Assembly (NCBI GenBank): GCA_025357895.1
Contig: JANYLL010000397.1
Coordinates: 1-19,945, forward strand
DNA length: 19,945 bases
Reading direction: 5' to 3'
From: Ignavibacteriota bacterium
Lineage (GTDB): Bacteria; Bacteroidota; Ignavibacteria; Palsa-1295
Positions 1 to 7,597 of the stretch are shown here, in pieces. Position 1 is the first letter of the stretch. Each line of letters starts with the position of its first letter. Below the pieces are notes generated by a model, which saw only the letters and a program-made list of their open reading frames with translations, ran no database searches and had not been told where the DNA came from. The position numbers and the translations under genes are program-made.

Positions 1-2
1 CT

Positions 3-527
3 TCGAGCACTCAGAATCTTCCATTGCCATTGACTGAAGATTTCAGCAAATATAATCCCATGCATATCGGAGATAGTATGGTATATATTTATTATCCACA
101 CGATACTACCGATAGCCTCATTTCAGAAAAATGCATTGGTACGATTACCAAAGGCGGCAATAGTTATTATATGTATAGATTCCATACACCTGGGAAATTA
201 TTCCCTAAGACTGTAGATACTGTATATCTTAGAACATCATCTGATGGTGATCTTTATTCTTATAAAGATTCAGATGTTTTAGGCATAAACTTTCACGCTA
301 CAGGTGGTGGAAGAGTGGGAGGAGTACATAAAAAATATTTTTCTACTACAACACCGCTCGGAAGCTTTGATAGTTGTGTCTCAATCGTTTTTGCTTCTTC
401 ATTTCCAGATAGCTATACTGAACAAACTTATGCGCCAAATATAGGTATGATTTATAGCACTTCGTTAGACAGTACGTCGGTCTTAAATCTTATATATGCA
501 AAAATCGATACAACAATTTACCATTAA
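3..527 (+). CDS. Secreted-type hypothetical protein, 3' part (5' end outside window)
   Basis: The frame is open from the left edge to the TAA at 525-527, with no stop upstream, so the gene very probably begins before the window. A TTG at 24 could serve as a start but has no signal peptide behind it. The visible part (about 174 residues) is rich in Ser, Thr, Tyr and Asp, with alternating beta-strand-like segments and no transmembrane stretch. This fits the mature part of a secreted protein or lipoprotein. Near the C-terminus, YAPNIGMIYS followed by a hydrophobic strand resembles the end of many Bacteroidota lipoproteins of unknown function. No catalytic motif is visible, and I do not assign a function. 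Confidence 0.6.
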   Translation, partial: SSTQNLPLPLTEDFSKYNPMHIGDSMVYIYYPHDTTDSLISEKCIGTITKGGNSYYMYRFHTPGKLFPKTVDTVYLRTSSDGDLYSYKDSDVLGINFHATGGGRVGGVHKKYFSTTTPLGSFDSCVSIVFASSFPDSYTEQTYAPNIGMIYSTSLDSTSVLNLIYAKIDTTIYH

Positions 528-606
528 TAAAATTGTATGAAATTTTTTCTGATTGCGTTATTTACTTTTTCCTTGTTAAGTTAAGTTTTTGCCAAAAACT
601 TTTTTT

Positions 607-684
607 CGTCAGCACTTCATTCAGCATCTTCATATATTCACTTTGCGAAACAGCATACATCGCAAATTACAGCAACTACTCTAT
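607..684 (-). pseudogene. Decayed second copy of the aat 3' end
   Basis: Read on the minus strand in frame with the toxin stop, this stretch gives FAMYAVSQSEYMKMLNEVL after two in-frame stops (676-678 and 667-669). The intact aat gene ends FGMYSVSQNEYMVMLKEAM. Over these 19 codons I count 12 identical residues and 43 of 57 identical bases. The match starts just after the toxin stop codon, and the frame then runs into unrelated Lys-rich sequence with a stop at 562-564. It is a fragment with no start and cannot encode a working protein. The many synonymous differences argue against a very recent duplication; it is either an old duplication or a tail from a related genome. Confidence 0.75.
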
Positions 685-687
685 ATC

Positions 688-957
688 TTATACTGAATCA
701 ATCAGTTTATCGTAATCGGCATGGGAGCCTATCCAAAACCATGTCAAAATTTCATCTTCTTTTACTCCGATGGCTCGCCAATGAATTCCGATTCTTACAG
801 AATAGATAGACCGCTTATTATGAATTCGTTTGAATTGGAGTGAGTCATGGAAGGGATCTTTTTGCCAAAGTTCGTATGCTTTCTTTGCCTGCGATTGAAC
901 ATCCTCCGGCAATTTTTCAAATGCTTTCCAAAATCTTTCGGTAGTAAATGAGATCAT
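688..957 (-). CDS. RelE/ParE-family toxin of a type II toxin-antitoxin pair
   Basis: This 89-residue basic protein has the usual length and pattern of RelE/ParE-fold toxins. An N-terminal helix-rich half (FWKAFEKLPEDVQSQAKKAYELWQKDP) precedes the strand segments LQFKRIHNKRSIYSVRIGIHWRAIGVKEDEILTWFWIGSH. The conserved L-x-F-K-R-I and Y-S-V-R-I-x-x-x-W-R-A-I patterns are those of the toxin family, which acts as an mRNA endonuclease or, in the ParE branch, on DNA gyrase; the sequence alone does not decide which. The start codon overlaps the antitoxin stop by one base (TAATG), so the two are translationally coupled. The decayed aat tail lies directly downstream. Confidence 0.85.
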   Translation of the reverse strand: MISFTTERFWKAFEKLPEDVQSQAKKAYELWQKDPFHDSLQFKRIHNKRSIYSVRIGIHWRAIGVKEDEILTWFWIGSHADYDKLIDSV

Positions 958-1169
958 TAATTGAAATGCAACGGTTTGGCTTTTCCGCTTTTCAATTCGG
1001 CGATAGCTTCATCTGCTAAAGTCTCAAGTTGGTTTTGTGTGAGGGCAAATGCATCATCCCACTTGCGTTCAGCAAGCATTTCTTCCATAATGATGGAAGC
1101 AAGCACATCTTGGTCATGCGCTTCAAGTTTTTGAGCTTCAGTAAAGGCTTTCTCTAAGAGCATAGTCAT
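957..1169 (-). CDS. Antitoxin of the type II pair
   Basis: The protein has 70 residues and lies first in the pair, as antitoxins usually do. It is acidic and helical in its first half, and Trp-Asp (RKWDDAF) opens a second amphipathic region ending in a short basic tail. This arrangement is familiar from small antitoxins found next to RelE/ParE-like toxins. No classic ribbon-helix-helix or Phd motif is obvious, so DNA binding is not shown. AAAGGA lies about 11 bases before the ATG at 1169; a second ATG two codons later is possible. The gene starts 26 bases after aat stops and may be read from the aat transcript. By analogy it neutralises the downstream toxin and represses its own operon. Confidence 0.8.
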   Translation of the reverse strand: MTMLLEKAFTEAQKLEAHDQDVLASIIMEEMLAERKWDDAFALTQNQLETLADEAIAELKSGKAKPLHFN

Positions 1170-1195
1170 ACTCTATAAATCCTTTATTGCTTTTT

Positions 1196-1807
1196 TTAGT
1201 TCACACCCCCATTCATCGCCTCTTTCAGCATTACCATATATTCATTCTGTGAAACAGAATACATTCCGAATTGCTGAAGATGCTCGGATTCCATCTGGGC
1301 ATCGAGCAGAGTAAAATTATTCTCGCGCAGATGATCTACTAATGCAACAAGTGCAACTTGCGAGGCAAAGGGTTTTTTGCTGAACATGGATTCACCGCAG
1401 AAAACGCTGCCGAGAGCCAAACCATATAAGCCGCCTTGCAATTTTCCATCAATCCATGCTTCAACAGAATGCGCAATGCCTCTTCGGTGCAGTTCGCAAT
1501 AAATTTCGATCATCTCCTCCGATAACCAAACGCCTTCATCGGATTCTTTATCATGCCTTGCGCAATTGCGGATCACTTCTTCGAATGCCGTATCGAATTT
1601 TATTTCAAAAGTTTTTTTGCTGATGATCTGCCTGAGGGAACGGCGGACGGTAAATCGTTCATCAAGCGGAATAATGCCGCGAGGCTCATAAAAATAAAAT
1701 TGTATGGCTCCATGCTTTCCCTGAGCCATGGGGAAATATCCTTGACGGTAAGCATCGAGGATGAGTTCAAGGGCGAGAGTTTGATGAAGAGATACGGGTT
1801 TTTGCAT
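1196..1807 (-). CDS. aat: Leucyl/phenylalanyl-tRNA--protein transferase
   Basis: Aat moves Leu or Phe from aminoacyl-tRNA to N-terminal Arg or Lys of proteins, marking them for ClpAP through the N-degron pathway in the cytoplasm. Family motifs appear in order: AYRQGYFPMA near the N-terminus, PRGIIPLDERF, then HSVEAWIDGKLQGGLYGLALGSVFCGESMFS in the catalytic core, and LLDAQMESEHLQQFG near the C-terminus. The usual WWSP element before PRG is here FYFYEP, as in divergent copies. About 203 residues is a normal length. I start at the ATG at 1805-1807 (MQKPVSL) rather than a TTG three codons upstream. It lies 69 bases after the VWA-OmpA gene, separated by a palindromic repeat, and just before the toxin-antitoxin pair, across which a decayed copy of its 3' end is found. 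Confidence 0.9.
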   Translation of the reverse strand: MQKPVSLHQTLALELILDAYRQGYFPMAQGKHGAIQFYFYEPRGIIPLDERFTVRRSLRQIISKKTFEIKFDTAFEEVIRNCARHDKESDEGVWLSEEMIEIYCELHRRGIAHSVEAWIDGKLQGGLYGLALGSVFCGESMFSKKPFASQVALVALVDHLRENNFTLLDAQMESEHLQQFGMYSVSQNEYMVMLKEAMNGGVN

Positions 1808-1818
1808 TTTTATCAATA

Positions 1819-1869
1819 TAGCGCAGGTGTCTCTTCTGCACCAGTGATGCAGGCGGGACGCCTGCGCTA
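1819..1869. repeat. REP-like nested palindrome between the VWA-OmpA gene and aat
   Basis: Two 15-base arms (1819-1833 and 1855-1869) are complementary except for two G-T-type positions, around the core TAGCGCAGG / CCTGCGCTA. Inside lies a second 5-bp stem, CTGCA at 1836-1840 with TGCAG at 1848-1852. It is GC-rich compared with its surroundings. It fills almost the whole intergenic gap and abuts the aat start. It looks like a dispersed REP/BIME-type element that could stabilise the upstream mRNA end or dampen read-through; no T-run follows, so a simple intrinsic terminator is unlikely. Confidence 0.65.
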
Positions 1870-1876
1870 CGAAATA

Positions 1877-3229
1877 TTATTTCGTCAGGATCACAAACTC
1901 GATTCGCCGATTGAGGCGTCTTCCTTCTTCAGTTGTGTTATCGGCAATTGGCCTGCTGTCACCATAGCCAATGGTTTGCAGGCGGTTAATTTCGATGCCT
2001 GATTGGATGAGGTATCGCTTCACTGCTTCTGCGCGCTGAAGAGAAAGCTCCATATTTTTTTCATGCGTACCAGTCTGATCGGCATGACCTTCTACGCGGA
2101 TCGTCATGCTTGGCCTGACATGAAGCAGGCGGACGACGCGTTCAAGTTCGGGGACGAATTCGGATGCCAGTGCTGATTGATTTGGCTGAAAGAGAAGATC
2201 TTCAAAAACGAAACGCTTACCTTCTTCCAGAGCAATAAGTTTTCTGCCTGCAATAGGTGATTTATCTTCGGAGCGAAGAATATCAATACGAACTGAATCA
2301 GGGACTAAGGTCGATTGAGAAATATAACGCAGTGCATAAAGACTGGTGATGTTGGTGGCAATTGCTGAAAGAATAGAATCGAACGATTGCCCGAGATCAA
2401 AGCTTGCTCCTTCGGTGAGCTGCGCCATCTGCCAATATCCTTTATTTTCGGGAACAGAGACCGTTACTAAGCGCACTTCGCGTTCATAGAGATAATCCCC
2501 CATGCTCTTTGTCGTAAATTCCGTTGTGCCATCTCCGGTTTCTCCTTTCTGGTGATATTCGGCATCTGAGACCACAATGGCAAGCCGTATTGCAATTGGA
2601 CGAAGCGGCATCGTAGTCACAATTTTTATTCCTTCGAGAGCATTTTCTTTAATATCGCCTCCGCCTGCGGCTTCAATATTTCCCACCCATGTTTTAAATG
2701 TTTCAACATCATCGGTAAGTCCGGGGCTGATATTCTCAACACTATCGGAAAATGTTACCATCCCTAACCTGTAATCAAATCCTCTGGCGCGTATTTGTTC
2801 TGCAAAATGTTTAATATTATCTTTAATAGGTCCGATAATATCGCGCATTGAAGCAGTTTGGTCAATGACGAAGACAATATCAATAGGCACGCGGTTTGTA
2901 GAGCTGATAAGGCTTAAGGAAATAACAGGACGCTGAATACCGTTTTCGAGAACGATGATATCATCTTTCTTTAATGTCTTGACAAAAACATTTCTGCTAT
3001 TGACAGCGCTGAAGATAACGCTCATTTCCGGAAAATGGGTAATATCGACATTTTTTATGTCAAAGAGCACATCACCCTTTATTGATCGTAATCCCGAACC
3101 CATTGGCCGGTCTGCGGCAATGCGGCGTTTTTCGATCTCTTTGGATTTTAACGGGACTTTTTGGGCAGAAAGAGGCGCTGCCCCAAGGGGCAGTAAAAGA
3201 ATAAGAACTAAAAACTTACGCAAATCCAT
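1877..3229 (-). CDS. Secreted VWA-domain protein with C-terminal OmpA peptidoglycan-binding domain
   Basis: A signal peptide (MDLRKFLVLILLLPLGAAPLSA) is followed by a beta-sandwich-like segment, then a von Willebrand A domain opening with VPIDIVFVIDQTAS. There the metal-site motif DxSxS reads D-Q-T-A-S, a Thr-for-Ser form. Later VWA elements include LAIVVSDAEYH. The last 110 residues are an OmpA-like domain: FEDLLFQPNQSAL, IRVEGHADQTG, RAEAVKRYLIQSGI, TIGYGDSRPIADN, RRLNRRIEFVI. That domain binds the peptide of peptidoglycan, so the protein is probably periplasmic or outer-membrane-associated with a protein-binding VWA face. I use the ATG at 3227-3229; a TTG three codons upstream is poorer. 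A TATATTTG box lies 6 bases upstream, which would make the leader very short. Its partner is not evident here. Confidence 0.85.
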   Translation of the reverse strand: MDLRKFLVLILLLPLGAAPLSAQKVPLKSKEIEKRRIAADRPMGSGLRSIKGDVLFDIKNVDITHFPEMSVIFSAVNSRNVFVKTLKKDDIIVLENGIQRPVISLSLISSTNRVPIDIVFVIDQTASMRDIIGPIKDNIKHFAEQIRARGFDYRLGMVTFSDSVENISPGLTDDVETFKTWVGNIEAAGGGDIKENALEGIKIVTTMPLRPIAIRLAIVVSDAEYHQKGETGDGTTEFTTKSMGDYLYEREVRLVTVSVPENKGYWQMAQLTEGASFDLGQSFDSILSAIATNITSLYALRYISQSTLVPDSVRIDILRSEDKSPIAGRKLIALEEGKRFVFEDLLFQPNQSALASEFVPELERVVRLLHVRPSMTIRVEGHADQTGTHEKNMELSLQRAEAVKRYLIQSGIEINRLQTIGYGDSRPIADNTTEEGRRLNRRIEFVILTK

Positions 3230-3235
3230 CAGATG

Positions 3236-3243
3236 CAAATATA
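3236..3243 (-). promoter_or_regulatory. TAnnTTTG-type -7 box before the VWA-OmpA gene
   Basis: On the minus strand this reads TATATTTG, a full match to the Bacteroidota -7 consensus. It ends six bases before the chosen ATG. No convincing TTTG -33 element lies at the usual distance, so the call rests on position and one box. Confidence 0.35.
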
Positions 3244-3288
3244 AGACAAATTACCGATACCAGACGAGAGCTTCGACTTCTTATTAAA

Positions 3289-3302
3289 CCCGAAATTTCG
3301 GG
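3289..3302. promoter_or_regulatory. 14-bp perfect palindrome between divergent genes
   Basis: CCCGAAATTTCGGG is self-complementary over all 14 bases. It sits between the VWA-OmpA start and the divergent secreted-protein gene, between their two TAnnTTTG boxes. A dimeric repressor site is a reasonable reading; a chance or dispersed palindrome is also possible. Confidence 0.35.
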
Positions 3303-3332
3303 CATTGTTACATCTATTATACGTTTTATTCG

Positions 3333-3340
3333 TAACTTTG
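3333..3340 (+). promoter_or_regulatory. TAnnTTTG-type -7 box before the Asp-box protein gene
   Basis: TAACTTTG is a full match to the Bacteroidota -7 consensus and lies 43 bases before the ATG at 3384. The TTG at 3305-3307 is the only -33 candidate and is somewhat far (25 bases). Confidence 0.4.
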
Positions 3341-3383
3341 GGTTCTCTGAAACATTTACCATGAAGATGTGTCATTACCGATA

Positions 3384-5483
3384 ATGAGCCGGGTACTGAA
3401 ATATTGTCTTTTCATCTTGATATTCTGCCATAATCTGCAGGCATACGGAGTATGGAACAAGGTTAAGCAATTTGGCACACCTGCTGGCTGCGGATATTTT
3501 TTTGATGCAGATAATGGGATGATCGGGCTTGGTCAATTTGGGCAGTTTGGGAATAATTTTATTGGAAATCAGCCGCTTGCGGTTTTTTGGACAAGCGATG
3601 GCGGAGTGAATTGGACTCAAGCGACAGTGCCTCTCGGAGGCACGGGCAGAGTAACAAGGATTTGTATGCAGGATAGGCTTACAGGGTATGCATCTATTTA
3701 TTCAAACGAGTATTCAGTTTGGAAAACTACTGATGGCGGTAAATCATGGCAGGACTTTACGAAAGGAAATTTCGATCTTTCTACTTCAATTTACGCTACG
3801 AGCAAAGCATTGACCAAAACAATTTGGTTCGGAAATTCCGGAGGGAGCTCGGTTGATGGGGGAGTTAGATATAGTCAGATATTTAACCGGGGCTTCACCG
3901 GAAGCGATGGCATTGATTTTGTTGATGACAATAATGGAGTTGCAACATTGGGTCCGCCCGGCGGTGCCTCCTGGTTTACAAATGATGGCGGCGTAACTTG
4001 GAATAACGGAGGCTCTTTGCCTGAGTCCTGGTCAGTCTACGGAGTAAAAGGTACAAAAACATTTTTTGCAATGTCAGAAAATGACGGCGCTAATCCCGGG
4101 CAGACTTTGTATTCATCGCAAGATGGAGGTCAAAATTGGAATTCACATTTTATCTTCCGAGGTCTTTTAACGTTTACAGGACATATAGCAGGTGCAGGGA
4201 ATACACTCTATGTTCAAACGGATAGGAATGGAAACCAAGGTCTTTTCCGCTCCGATGATCTTGGCGCATCATGGGTGAATGTCGGCGGACCTTCGAATTC
4301 GCGCGATACACGATTTGTTGTAACTGGTTGCCGTGGTGAAGTTGTCTATGCGTTTGATAATTCTGGTGGAGTATGGAAAACGACCGATGGTGGAAACGGA
4401 AACCTTATGGGGAGTTTCAAAGGGATAGCGCTTTCTTTCCTTCAAGATTCGCTTTATCTTGAAACACATTATTGCCAGCCGCTAACCCTAATCATAACCT
4501 TAGATAATCAGGGATGTAATTCCTTGACTTTAGATGCGGTTACGATAGCTCCGAATCCATACAATGAATTTTCTGTCGATACGAACGTAAACGGAATCCA
4601 ACTACCTGCTTCATCATCTTCGTTCAGACTCCCTGTTACTTTTCATAGTGATTCGAACATAACTCGCCATGTGCTTATTCATATTAAAGCACATGCTGGT
4701 ACTTCAAAGCTTGATACGACGATCATTCTTGTTGCAAAGCATTCAACGGCGCCGGAGCCGTATCTTGGGAGTCTAGAAAAAACAAAGGTCGGCGATACGG
4801 TCGTTGTTCCTGTTTATTTTCGTCCCACGAAAGATACATTTGCGATAAGGCATTATTCATTTCATCTTTCATACGATGGTGATCTCTTGACTCCTGCGAA
4901 TCTCAGTTTTTTAACACATGGGACACTTAGCGCAGCAGGAACAGTTAAGATCGGAATTCCGGAGCCGAATGGGATTCTTTGCACTGTAGATTTTAAAATG
5001 CCTATTACGCAAGATTCGGACCTCACGCTGCCGGTTATATATTTACGTATGGGCGTAACGCTTTCCCGGAATATGTCATGTCCTGTTCGATTAGATACGT
5101 TCGCAATTTCCAATAGTGCTCCATTGCCTTTATGTACGATACCCGTGACGGAGTTTATCGTCGATCCACAGTGTGGGGATAGTACAATATCTTCTTTTAT
5201 GCTTGATAGAAAGATGCCTTCCTTTGTTTCAGCTCACCCAAATCCCTCAGTTCAATCGAGCGTGGAGTTAAAAATATATTTACCTGCCGAAAGTAGTATC
5301 ACTCTTGATATTTTAGATGAAAATGGAAATTATAAACGCTCAGGTATTGCCTGTGGACATTATGATATCGGGTACCGGTACTTGAATACTAATACTGCGG
5401 GATTAGGAAGCGGAAAATATTATCTCAGATTACATTTTGATAATGGAAGTGATCTAACCGGAAGCATAGTAATCACGAGATAG
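3384..5483 (+). CDS. Secreted Asp-box (BNR) propeller protein with cohesin-like domain and T9SS-type C-terminal domain
   Basis: The signal peptide MSRVLKYCLFILIFCHNLQA starts at the ATG at 3384; a GTG at 3369 would add five residues before it. Residues about 25-345 carry six Asp-box-like repeats (FWTSDGGVNWTQ, VWKTTDGGKSWQDF, WFTNDGGVTWNN, LYSSQDGGQNWNS, LFRSDDLGASWVNV, VWKTTDGG), as in sialidase or Ycf48-type beta-propellers. No sialidase catalytic set is visible. A middle Ig-like segment precedes a cohesin-like domain near 465-575 (VGDTVVVPVYF, FHLSYDGDLLTP). The end, from about 615, is a sorting-type domain: SAHPNPSVQSSVELKIYL, LDILDENG, LGSGKYYLRLHFDNG, SIVITR. This predicts outer-membrane export by T9SS and surface anchoring or release. 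Ligand unknown. Confidence 0.85.
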   Translation: MSRVLKYCLFILIFCHNLQAYGVWNKVKQFGTPAGCGYFFDADNGMIGLGQFGQFGNNFIGNQPLAVFWTSDGGVNWTQATVPLGGTGRVTRICMQDRLTGYASIYSNEYSVWKTTDGGKSWQDFTKGNFDLSTSIYATSKALTKTIWFGNSGGSSVDGGVRYSQIFNRGFTGSDGIDFVDDNNGVATLGPPGGASWFTNDGGVTWNNGGSLPESWSVYGVKGTKTFFAMSENDGANPGQTLYSSQDGGQNWNSHFIFRGLLTFTGHIAGAGNTLYVQTDRNGNQGLFRSDDLGASWVNVGGPSNSRDTRFVVTGCRGEVVYAFDNSGGVWKTTDGGNGNLMGSFKGIALSFLQDSLYLETHYCQPLTLIITLDNQGCNSLTLDAVTIAPNPYNEFSVDTNVNGIQLPASSSSFRLPVTFHSDSNITRHVLIHIKAHAGTSKLDTTIILVAKHSTAPEPYLGSLEKTKVGDTVVVPVYFRPTKDTFAIRHYSFHLSYDGDLLTPANLSFLTHGTLSAAGTVKIGIPEPNGILCTVDFKMPITQDSDLTLPVIYLRMGVTLSRNMSCPVRLDTFAISNSAPLPLCTIPVTEFIVDPQCGDSTISSFMLDRKMPSFVSAHPNPSVQSSVELKIYLPAESSITLDILDENGNYKRSGIACGHYDIGYRYLNTNTAGLGSGKYYLRLHFDNGSDLTGSIVITR

Positions 5484-5527
5484 CAAGCATCTTATAGGCT
5501 CATTATTTAACAGGTATCTTCCCCCTC

Positions 5528-7543
5528 CTACCGCGTAATATTAATATTACGAATCTCGTTTGCCGAACCATTCATATATCGAAGGAAATATACTCCGGAA
5601 GCAAGATGGTGGGTATCAATTCTTTTTGAAGCTTCTCCGCCTGAAATAGGCAACGTCAATATTTTCATCCCGACTGAATTGTAGAGTTCGATGGCGGCGG
5701 TGTGTTCAGTTATACCGAATGTGCAGAGTAGCTCCCCGTCATCGTGGTACACATTAAAAGTGGAGTGTTGCGGTGATGATGTTCCCACAACGCCCGGAAG
5801 GATCCCGGCAGAATAACTCACTGTATCCGTCGAGAGAATTAACGCATCCTCATCGAACTTCAATGAGTCAACATGGTAGCCTAAACTTTTTTGAAATCCC
5901 TGAGAGCGAAGATAGTTATCAAAGATCAATGTATCAATGGATGCTCCGTGATAGGCGAAGAATCTTACCGGCATCGTAAAATGATCACGGACAGTTTGGG
6001 TTTGATTTATGCGGAGATACAAAATATTATTCTGACTTTCTGCCCATTTAATGTCATACTCCGGGTGAAGCGCTCCGAATATCCACTCATCAATAAATTC
6101 ATAAAGATCGAGTCCGAGCCTTTGCCCCAGATAATCTCTGAATTGCGAGGTGTTGGCAGTTGTATATGCGAAAGCATTCGAATAATCCCGCAATGCATTA
6201 AAGAATATAGTATCGTTATTGACCATGCGCCTGAGCATATGCAGAACACAAGCACCTTTTGCGTACGTCGTGGCGTAATTAAAAACATTATTTTCCGGTG
6301 GATCGTAGATAGGAATAGTATTGAATCCATTAAAATATCCATCGTGTTTTTCACGGAGAATATTCATATACCATCCATTCCCGCCCCATGCTTCCGCCCA
6401 GATCGCCTCGCTAAATGTTGCAAATCCTTCATTAAGCCAAAGGTCTTTGAAAGTTTCGCACGTTGTTTTATCGCCAAACCATTGATGAGACATTTCATGA
6501 GCGATTCCCTGATCGTTTCCTCTAAGCCAATGACGATGGATAGTCGTCATTGATTGATGTTCCATTCCACCGTATGCAAAAGGAGAGACGGGGACCTGAC
6601 CGTATTTTTCAAACGGAAAACTGCCGTACCTGGCTTCTAACCATGTCATGATCTGTGAAGTACTGCGCGACAAAAAATATTGAGCATTGTACGTTGATCC
6701 GTCATTGATCGAATCCTGATAATAATCTGCCGGCCATGCATAAAAATCAAGATGCACCGTATCGCCGCTCATTACAGAGCGCTCATGCGTTTTGCTCCAA
6801 TGGATAAAATTACTTGCATTAGCAACCATGAGATACGTTGCGATTGGCTTGTCGCTTTTCCAATGCCAAATAGTTGATGTCGGAGTATATGGTTGTTTAC
6901 TTAATAAACGACCATTGGAAGAGGTCTCGATTCCGTTTGGAGCAATAATGCTTATCTCCGATTCTGCTTTATCATTAGGCTGATCTATACAAGGCATCCA
7001 AAAATGTGCATCGGTCGGTTCACTCATTGTATAAGCAATATCTTCAGGGATACTGTCTTTATCATAGCTATCGTAGGTGCCCTTAGGAAAGAAATATATT
7101 CCCTGATTTAAAACAGTATCTTTATGGTATGCAATGCTAAGTACAATAGAAGTGCCTGGATTCTGCAGTGATAACGGAAGAGGAACGACCAATTTTTCAT
7201 CGCTAGTAGGCTGAGGCACAGAGATGATGTTCATGCCATTAACAGTGATCTTATCGATTTTCATGAGACCGGCATCAAGAGTGATATCCGGAGTCGAAGC
7301 TGTGAGTGCAATGGTAAGAACATTCACGCCGGAAAATCTCTGGGAGTGAGTTTCAAAGATTTTGCGCCAATCGAGAGTAAGTTCATACTTCAACACATCG
7401 AAAGGACGTTTAGGAAGATCAGGATATAATGGATGATATGTATTTGCAGCATACGCTTTGTTGCATCTGGCTCCATCGCGCGCGAAAGAAGAAGCTGCAA
7501 AGCAGAAAATGAACGAAAGAATTATAGCGAGTTTTATTTTCAT
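5528..7543 (-). CDS. Secreted M1-family zinc aminopeptidase with T9SS-type C-terminal domain
   Basis: M1 peptidases remove N-terminal residues from peptides using one zinc ion. The substrate-binding GxMEN-like motif reads YGGMEHQS near residue 325. The zinc site HEMSHQWFG (His349, Glu350, His353) is followed by NEGFA with Glu372. The catalytic Tyr candidate is Tyr427 in TYAKGACVLHML. So the active site appears complete. An ATG at 7543 gives a clean signal peptide (MKIKLAIILSFIFCFAASSFA); a GTG five codons upstream is less likely. The last 75 residues are a sorting-type domain (YNSVGMKILTLPISGG, LASGVYFLRYMNG, NINITR), predicting T9SS export. It lies 54 bases downstream of the Rieske-like gene on the same strand and probably feeds peptide scavenging. 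Confidence 0.92.
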   Translation of the reverse strand: MKIKLAIILSFIFCFAASSFARDGARCNKAYAANTYHPLYPDLPKRPFDVLKYELTLDWRKIFETHSQRFSGVNVLTIALTASTPDITLDAGLMKIDKITVNGMNIISVPQPTSDEKLVVPLPLSLQNPGTSIVLSIAYHKDTVLNQGIYFFPKGTYDSYDKDSIPEDIAYTMSEPTDAHFWMPCIDQPNDKAESEISIIAPNGIETSSNGRLLSKQPYTPTSTIWHWKSDKPIATYLMVANASNFIHWSKTHERSVMSGDTVHLDFYAWPADYYQDSINDGSTYNAQYFLSRSTSQIMTWLEARYGSFPFEKYGQVPVSPFAYGGMEHQSMTTIHRHWLRGNDQGIAHEMSHQWFGDKTTCETFKDLWLNEGFATFSEAIWAEAWGGNGWYMNILREKHDGYFNGFNTIPIYDPPENNVFNYATTYAKGACVLHMLRRMVNNDTIFFNALRDYSNAFAYTTANTSQFRDYLGQRLGLDLYEFIDEWIFGALHPEYDIKWAESQNNILYLRINQTQTVRDHFTMPVRFFAYHGASIDTLIFDNYLRSQGFQKSLGYHVDSLKFDEDALILSTDTVSYSAGILPGVVGTSSPQHSTFNVYHDDGELLCTFGITEHTAAIELYNSVGMKILTLPISGGEASKRIDTHHLASGVYFLRYMNGSANEIRNINITR

Positions 7544-7597
7544 CAATAATACTAACACATCTGGGGAAGATAAGTTTTATTCGAACGGTATTTCAGA

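Noticed and set aside
529..548. AAAATT...AATTTT hairpin followed by Ts as a terminator for the first gene
   Set aside because: The stem is only six A-T pairs and would be very unstable; such structures are common by chance in this AT-rich gap.
537..584. Short frame MKFFLIALFTFSLLS resembling a signal peptide start
   Set aside because: It ends after 15 codons, has no continuation in any frame, and lies next to the decayed aat tail on the other strand. The hydrophobic look follows from the T-rich composition.
1553..2002. Plus-strand open frame of 149 codons
   Set aside because: It lies across the aat and VWA-OmpA genes on the opposite strand and shows no family motif; both minus-strand genes are clearly real.
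5891..6553. Plus-strand open frame of 220 codons
   Set aside because: It is a shadow of the M1 aminopeptidase gene, opposite its zinc-binding region, with no recognisable domain.
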